64,000 nt of DNA, from positions 655,679 through 719,678 of the forward strand of contig JAZKJV010002332.1 in the NCBI GenBank assembly GCA_037367405.1. Direction: 5' to 3'. The position numbers and the translations under genes were made by a program. Each line of letters opens with the position of its first letter. The first letter of the stretch is position 1. The notes beneath the pieces were generated by a model. The model was given only the letters and a program-made list of their open reading frames with translations, ran no database searches and was not told the DNA's origin. Of this stretch, positions 58,663-64,000 are shown piece after piece. This DNA is from Ottelia alismoides. Its lineage: Eukaryota > Streptophyta > Magnoliopsida > Alismatales > Hydrocharitaceae.

Positions 58663-60542
58663 GCCTTTGCTAGTCCCTATCAAACACTTATTCCTATAAA
58701 TGCAGAAAAGAAAACAAATAAAAGAAAAAGAAGGAACTTTGATCGATTCTAACTTTTAAACTTGTCTTCATAATATCAAATTTTAGAGCTCAGACGGATT
58801 TTTGGATTGGTCAGAACCTTGATGGGGAACCGGACTTAGAACACAACATCCTTTGAGAATAACAAAACTCTACCCAAGTCTCCTCAAAAGCTAGGTCAAA
58901 ACAAGTCGATGTCATACATAGTCTCTTATGACTATGAGTCTATCTTGTATGATGTTAGTGATATATAGCTCCACTTGGTTGAAGCCATAAAAGTCAGGCT
59001 TCTCCAACATGGAGACCCTAATTCCCCAATCAAATAACTATTCCTCGAGAAGAGAGGTATTCCCTTCTAAGTTCAAGTACAACCGGCTCAAGAAGAGGAG
59101 GTGGAGATGAGAATGGATGGTAGCCAATGTAGCTACCTATCCTAGGATGCTTGGCTAGTGTAGCCAAGTCATACGGTTGTAGGCTAACATGTATATTTGA
59201 CTTTGAAGCTCAAGTTTGCTTATTGAATACATACATGATCCGACAGGAATTATTTTTTCTTGATTTTTGCCCGTCTATTTTTTGGAGTTTTTAATTTTTG
59301 CATTTTTTAAAATACTATATACAACATCATTTACATATGGACGTTTTCCTTTTGAGCCAGTAGACTATCCCTCTTTCGAAGCATTTTTGCAACCCACGAC
59401 ATCCTATCATTATACCTCATGGCTACTGGATCTAGTTTGGGCACAATGGCCACGGAATCGTGATTTCGTATGTTTCTGTTTGCTTGTGTCTCATGTTGGA
59501 AAATCGAGCCCTCTGCCACTTCAACTGAGTTGAGCAATGTGTAAGATGTAGGTGTGCAAGTTAGGTCATTTTCAACATGAGTCATGTACATGTTCTGAAA
59601 TATTCTACTTAGGCAGTCAAGGCGACACTGAACCAAATCTTGTGATCTTAAATAATTAAGTCAAGTAGACCTGAAACACCTCAATTCCAATTCCTATAAG
59701 GTTCCTATGATTAAGTGAATTAGAGTCCAACTAAGCTCCAATCATTGGATTTTATTTAGACTTCTTCAATTGTCATTATCAATCCTAAAAATGCAAATGC
59801 AATGCAAAATGCAGAAAATATTTTTGTGATGCACTTTTCTGAGTTTGAACTTTTTATGTATTTTTGATATTTTTTTGCAACTGTTTATGCAAGTTTTTGA
59901 AAACATTTTGCATCTTTTTATAGATTTTGGGTTTTTCAAATTTTTAGTTATTTTTCAAAAGCTGAAGGGATAAAAAAGGAAATATATGTAGATATTTGCA
60001 TGGGAATGCATCTTGTTATTTACAAGATTTTGTACAGGATTTGTGAAGAGCTTTTATTTGCTATAATTATGTACACAGTTCTCAAAATAGTTTTAAAAGG
60101 TTTGCACAAATATTTTGAAAACTTTATTTTTGCAAATAATTTGACAAATAATTTTCACAAACATTTACAAAAGTTGAAAATCATTTTGGAAATATTTTTC
60201 AAACATTATCTATATATTTTTCAAAGTATTTTTGCAACCATTTTCCAAACCATTTGCAAATAGATTTTCAAAATATTTATTCAAACAAAAAAAAATTACA
60301 AATAAAAAATGTTTACAAAGCTTTGCAAATATTTTACAAAATATTTTCTAACAGTTTTACAAAAGATTTTTCAAAGAAGTTTTCCAACCAATTTTTAAAT
60401 ATTTTACAAAACATTTTTAACCAATTTATTAACCATGATTACAAAGAATTTTGATGTGTATTTTAATATTAATAATTAGTCATGTTATTAAAAAATACAT
60501 AAGTACGAGTTATGGCTAAAATATATACAATGTATATATAAA
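58663..60542 (-). other. E3 non-coding spacer between pol and 3' LTR
   Basis: No gene seen. Contains the CCGGCTCAAGAAGAGGAGG block (about 59083-59101) and CCTTTTGAGCCAGTAGACT (about 59348-59366), as in E1 and E2. The rest is AT-rich TTTGCAAA and TTTACA repeats. Confidence 0.7.
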
Positions 60543-60906
60543 CCCCCTATACTTAGCTTGAGCTATGTCCTCATAGATCGGAGAGAAAAGGAAGACATAA
60601 CTCATACTAAGTATAAGAATGTCTATACTACAATGACTGAATAAAGAATAGAAAGTCAAGTGTCCCCCCTATACTTGCGATCAATTGATCCTAAGTATTG
60701 GAAACTATATACAATGCATGGAGGATCGAGGGTGGGAGTAAACAAATAACTCATCGGTTCAGCCTGCCTCCCCCTATACATAGGGTAAAATATCTGTAAG
60801 TATAGACAAACTATCAAGAGTTCAGGAGACAGGTGTGGGATCGAAGAATGAACACACATATACACCCATACCAACATACTTAGGATGAAGCATATCCGAA
60901 GTATAG
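60543..60906 (-). repeat. array of decayed PPT-like hairpins in E3 3' spacer
   Basis: Four units near 60543, 60665, 60773 and 60875, with arms that resemble CTATACTTAGG and CCTAAGTATAG but carry more mismatches than in E1. A C run precedes the first three on the plus strand. Confidence 0.78.
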
Positions 60907-60929
60907 CAGCAATGAATGGGATGAGTGAC

Positions 60930-62102
60930 TTCCTTGGGAATAGCTTCAACTTTGCATCGAACAACCGAACCTTTGACCCAGCTCGAAAGTCTTGCGACGA
61001 ATGAGCTCATCATGCCACTTCATGACCTTCTCCTTGTACATTAGGTTGTTGTCTTATGCATAGTCTCTAAACTCAAGTTATCTGTTCAGATCGAGCTTTA
61101 TGTTCTTTCATGCTTTCTTTGGATCCAAATTGTGTGAATCAACTCCACTAGCAAATGTCATGGTGTACCATATACAAGGCGATAGGGAAACATTCCCAAA
61201 GGTGAGTTGTACGCAGTTCGATAGGCCCAAAGAACGGAATCAAGCAGTTGAGACCAATTCTTTATGTCTAGGCGTAAAATCTTCTAGAGAATAGTTTTTA
61301 TCTCCCTATTCGAACATTCTGGCAGGCTATTAGACTATGATTCGTACAAAGAAGCTACTGGATATTCAATGCAGTATTCTTTAGTCAGCTTCTTCACTTA
61401 TTTATGAATGAAATGTCTACCCCCATACGATATCAGAATTTTTGGATCCCGAACCTTGCAACGATGTGTTCTTTCAGAAACCGCAGATGGTGCGACTGCC
61501 AGCAACTTGAGTAGGGATAGCCTCCACCCTATGACTCACATAATTAACTGGGAGTAGGATATATTCATATCCATGGCTGTTGGGAAAAGTGCCCATGAAG
61601 TCAATGCCTCACACATCAAACACCTCTAAAATCTGAATCTATTTCAAGGGCATTGTATCTCTCATTCCAATAGTGCCAACCATTTTTTGACAGTCAGTAC
61701 GTTGTTTCACAAAATATTCTGCATCTTTGAATAAAGTCAGCCACCAGAGACTACATTGTTTTACTTTCATTGTCGTGAGTTTCCTAGAGTGGTGTTCTCC
61801 TGATTCTCTAGCATGGCAATGCTCGAGGACACTAAGGACTTCCTCCTAGGGAATGCACCTTCTCTAGATGCAATCCACCCCTCACAGAAGTGATAATGGT
61901 ACTCCCAGTGCTAAAATTGAATATCTTACATGAATTTGTCAACTTTCATATTCGACGAATCTTGTGGAGTTCTCTAAGACACAAGATAATTCACAATATT
62001 GGCGAACTAGGTGAGCGAGGTAACTGACAGAATGGCTCCATCTAGGAAAGTTTTTATAATTAGCAACAAGATCTGCTCTAGAGTGTCTGACTCTGGCAAT
62101 CT
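60930..62102 (-). pseudogene. E3 integrase remnant
   Basis: The element strand shows FDAKLKLFPRK (60930-60964) from the integrase C-terminus. Further upstream comes a reading around GIDFMGTFPNSHGYEYILL near 61556-61606, directly preceded by a stop where E1 has tryptophan. Traces of a zinc-binding domain with a CQK-like end lie near 61680-61830. Frames shift repeatedly. This pol copy is the most decayed of the three. Confidence 0.78.
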
Positions 62103-62540
62103 TTATAAATGATCTGCCACCTCATTTTTAACTCTAGGTTTATCACATATTTCAAGATCGAACTCTTGGAGCAGAAGGATCCATCTGATCGGCCATGGTT
62201 TGACATCCTTCTTGTCTTCCAAGTATTTTACGACAGGGTGATCTATATAGACAATTAATTTGGATCTAAGCAAATGCAATCTGAACTTCTCCAGGGTGAA
62301 GACAACTCCTAGCAACTCTTTTTTAGTGGATGTGTAATTCTTTTGAGCTTCATTAAGAGTTCTGAAAACATAGTGAATAGAAAAAGGAAGGTTCTCTCTC
62401 CTCTGTCCAAGATCCGCTCCAATGGCATAATCTGTAGCATCTGTCATGATCTCAAAAGGGAGAGACCAATCTAGCGGTTGAATGACAGAGGCGTAAGTAA
62501 TCATATCTTTTAATTGTAAAGACTTGGAGGACTCTAGCAT
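62103..62540 (-). pseudogene. E3 RNase H remnant
   Basis: Open for 145 codons. It includes DWSLPFEIMTDATDYAIGA, KKELLGVVF, VYIDHPVVKYL, RWILLLQEFDLEI and VADHL. The aspartates of TDAT, IDH and ADHL are present, but the middle block reads KKE where E1 has EKE. RNase H would remove template RNA during reverse transcription. It is cut off from integrase by stops. Confidence 0.85.
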
Positions 62541-63564
62541 CGATGATGAAATCTACCTCCTTGCCTAGAAGCTCGATCAATGGTTGGGTAATTCTGTTGA
62601 AATCTTTGATGAATCGACGATAAAATCCCACATGCCTCGGGAATGACCGGACTCGCTTCAAATTTGTAGATTGCTCAAGTTTTGAAATGACTTCCACCTT
62701 TGCAGGATATGACTCCATGACACGTTTGGATGTGACATGGCCTAACACAATCCGTTCAGTCACCATGAAGTGACTTTTTTCCCATGAGAGAACCAAGTTG
62801 ACTTCACAACATCTTTGCAAGATTTAGTCTAGATAACATAGGCATTGATCAAAACTATCATCGTATATAGAGAAATCATCCACAAACAACTAAAGAAAAC
62901 TACCAACCATATCTGCATAAAATGCCAACATACGCCTCTGAAAGGTCACATGGGCATTGCACAGTCCAAACGACATCCTACGGAAGGCCTATGTCCCGAA
63001 TAGACAGGTGAAGGTAGTCTTTTCTTGATCTTCTAGGGCAATTGCCACTTTATTATAACTGGAATATCCATCCAAGAATAAAAAATACTCCTTCGTAGTC
63101 AGTATTTTGACTACTTAGTCTATGAAGGGAAGAGGAAAATGATCCTTCTTGGTTGCTAAATTAATTCATATGTAATCTACACAGATGCACCAAGATGTTG
63201 GAACTCTGGTTGCGATCTCCTCTCCTTTGTCGTTCTTCATGATGGTGATCCCTGATTTCTTCAGCATGACATGCAAGGGACTCACCTATTTTGAGTTGAA
63301 GATGGGATGGATGAATCCCGCATCACACCATTTGGTTATTTCAGTCATCACAACCTCCTGAGGATTCAGATTTAATATGTGTTGAAACTCTCTATAAGGT
63401 TTGTTATACTCTTTAAGGTATTTGTGATGCGAGCACAATGAGGAATTGATCTCATGGAGATCAGATATTTTCTATTCTATCACCTTGTGGTTTCTTCTAG
63501 AATGTCAAGCATATGAGATTCATGTTCCTGAGTTAGCTCTGAATGGACGATGACATAAAACATA
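62541..63564 (-). pseudogene. E3 reverse transcriptase remnant, cut by copia LTR
   Basis: Its end overlaps the frame at 62452-62820 (NLVLSWEKSHFMVTE, GFYRRFIKDFNRI). The catalytic box reads FVDDFSIY near 62858-62881 and looks intact in itself. Further upstream are WSTDFIY-like and PLPFID-like traces to about 63360, and the N-terminal block resembling VIVHSELTQEHES at about 63525-63555. There the pol gene is interrupted by the copia LTR at 63565, so the rest lies outside the window or beyond that insertion. Confidence 0.83.
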
Positions 63565-63968
63565 TGTTGGACATGCGAGCCCACGGCGAGCCATTATGCA
63601 ATAAATGTTATTGCGAATATCATCCCCTAATATGAAATGAAGAATACATAATTTGCATAATAGGTCCCTAAGTACAATTAGGGTTATGTACCATGGCCAT
63701 CTTGATGATCATACAACTGTTGATTCAAATATTGAATCATAGAGGCTGGTGCTTGGATGAACATCTAAAGAGTTAGATTGAGGACTCATCAAGCACCATT
63801 AAATGATTATTAAGAGATGATCTCCATCCTGAGTAGGAGATGGCAATCCTTTCCCAGTTAGGCTGATATCTGACTGACCTCTTGATGCAGGTCATCTGCA
63901 TAACAATAGAGATTCGGAGGTGTCAGACAAGTTAGGTCAAAGAGTTGACTTAACGAGATCAAGATAAC
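63565..63968 (+). repeat. Ty1/copia LTR, start, inserted in E3 pol
   Basis: TGTTGGACATGCGAGCCCACGG matches the copia LTR start at 24286 and follows it for about 400 bases with scattered substitutions. Whether it is a solo LTR or the 5' LTR of a full element cannot be seen from this window. The five bases before it are ACATA. Confidence 0.88.
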
Positions 63969-64000
63969 TGATGAAATCCGCGATTCATCATCGCAATATA
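63969..64000. other. break in copia LTR, possible start of another Athila-type LTR
   Basis: After GATAAC the copia LTR should continue with CAAAGTCC, but the sequence switches to TGATGAAATCCGCGATTCATCA. TGATGA is the terminal sequence of the Athila LTRs in this window, so a further insertion may begin here. Only 32 bases are visible. Confidence 0.45.

Overview
This window is plant nuclear DNA made almost entirely of nested retrotransposons. The evidence is three Ty3/gypsy elements of the Athila lineage (one primed by plant tRNA-Asp), decayed Ty1/copia sequence with very long LTRs, a chromovirus-type pol scrap, and a Mutator-like DNA transposon loaded with GC-rich proline-codon sequence. I found no host gene, rRNA, tRNA, CRISPR array or bacterial-style operon. 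The species cannot be named from this sequence; a large-genome angiosperm, perhaps a monocot, is likely.

Layout, left to right. 1-1519 is a Ty1/copia LTR cut by the window edge, followed by unassigned sequence up to 2908. A complete Athila-like element (E1, 2914-20765, minus strand) sits inside that copia element. It has 3.7-kb LTRs, the 5-bp target duplication ATCAG, a perfect 18-nt tRNA-Asp primer site, and a 6.8-kb gag-pro-pol that stays in one frame but carries eight premature stops. The copia element resumes at 20771 with gag, integrase, RT and RNase H remnants and ends in its 3' LTR (24286-26883). It had inserted into an older copy of the same kind of LTR (26884-29014). That LTR in turn abuts a truncated Athila-type LTR and 3' spacer (E4, 29015-32345) and a chromovirus-type pol scrap (32640-33010).

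A second complete but more decayed Athila-like element (E2, 33015-51343, minus strand) follows. It has 3.75-kb LTRs, near-matching flanks CCTAT/CCTAC, several frameshifts, and a 21-nt deletion that removes the RT catalytic motif. After about 2.1 kb of unassigned DNA comes a third element (E3, from about 53433, minus strand). Its 3' LTR holds a 1.34-kb Mutator-like element with 72-bp terminal inverted repeats. Its pol is a pseudogene that is broken at 63565 by another copia LTR, which is itself disrupted at 63969 near the window edge.

Nothing here looks able to transpose by itself. The most interesting signals are non-coding. Between pol and the 3' LTR, the Athila elements carry an array of hairpins whose arm plus G-run repeats the genuine polypurine tract. 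The gypsy LTRs share a periodic degenerate motif array next to a GC-rich island. The copia LTRs carry a series of tri-loop hairpins and a perfect 30-bp palindrome. All alignments were made by eye; coordinates given as exact rest on direct base counting, others are marked approximate.
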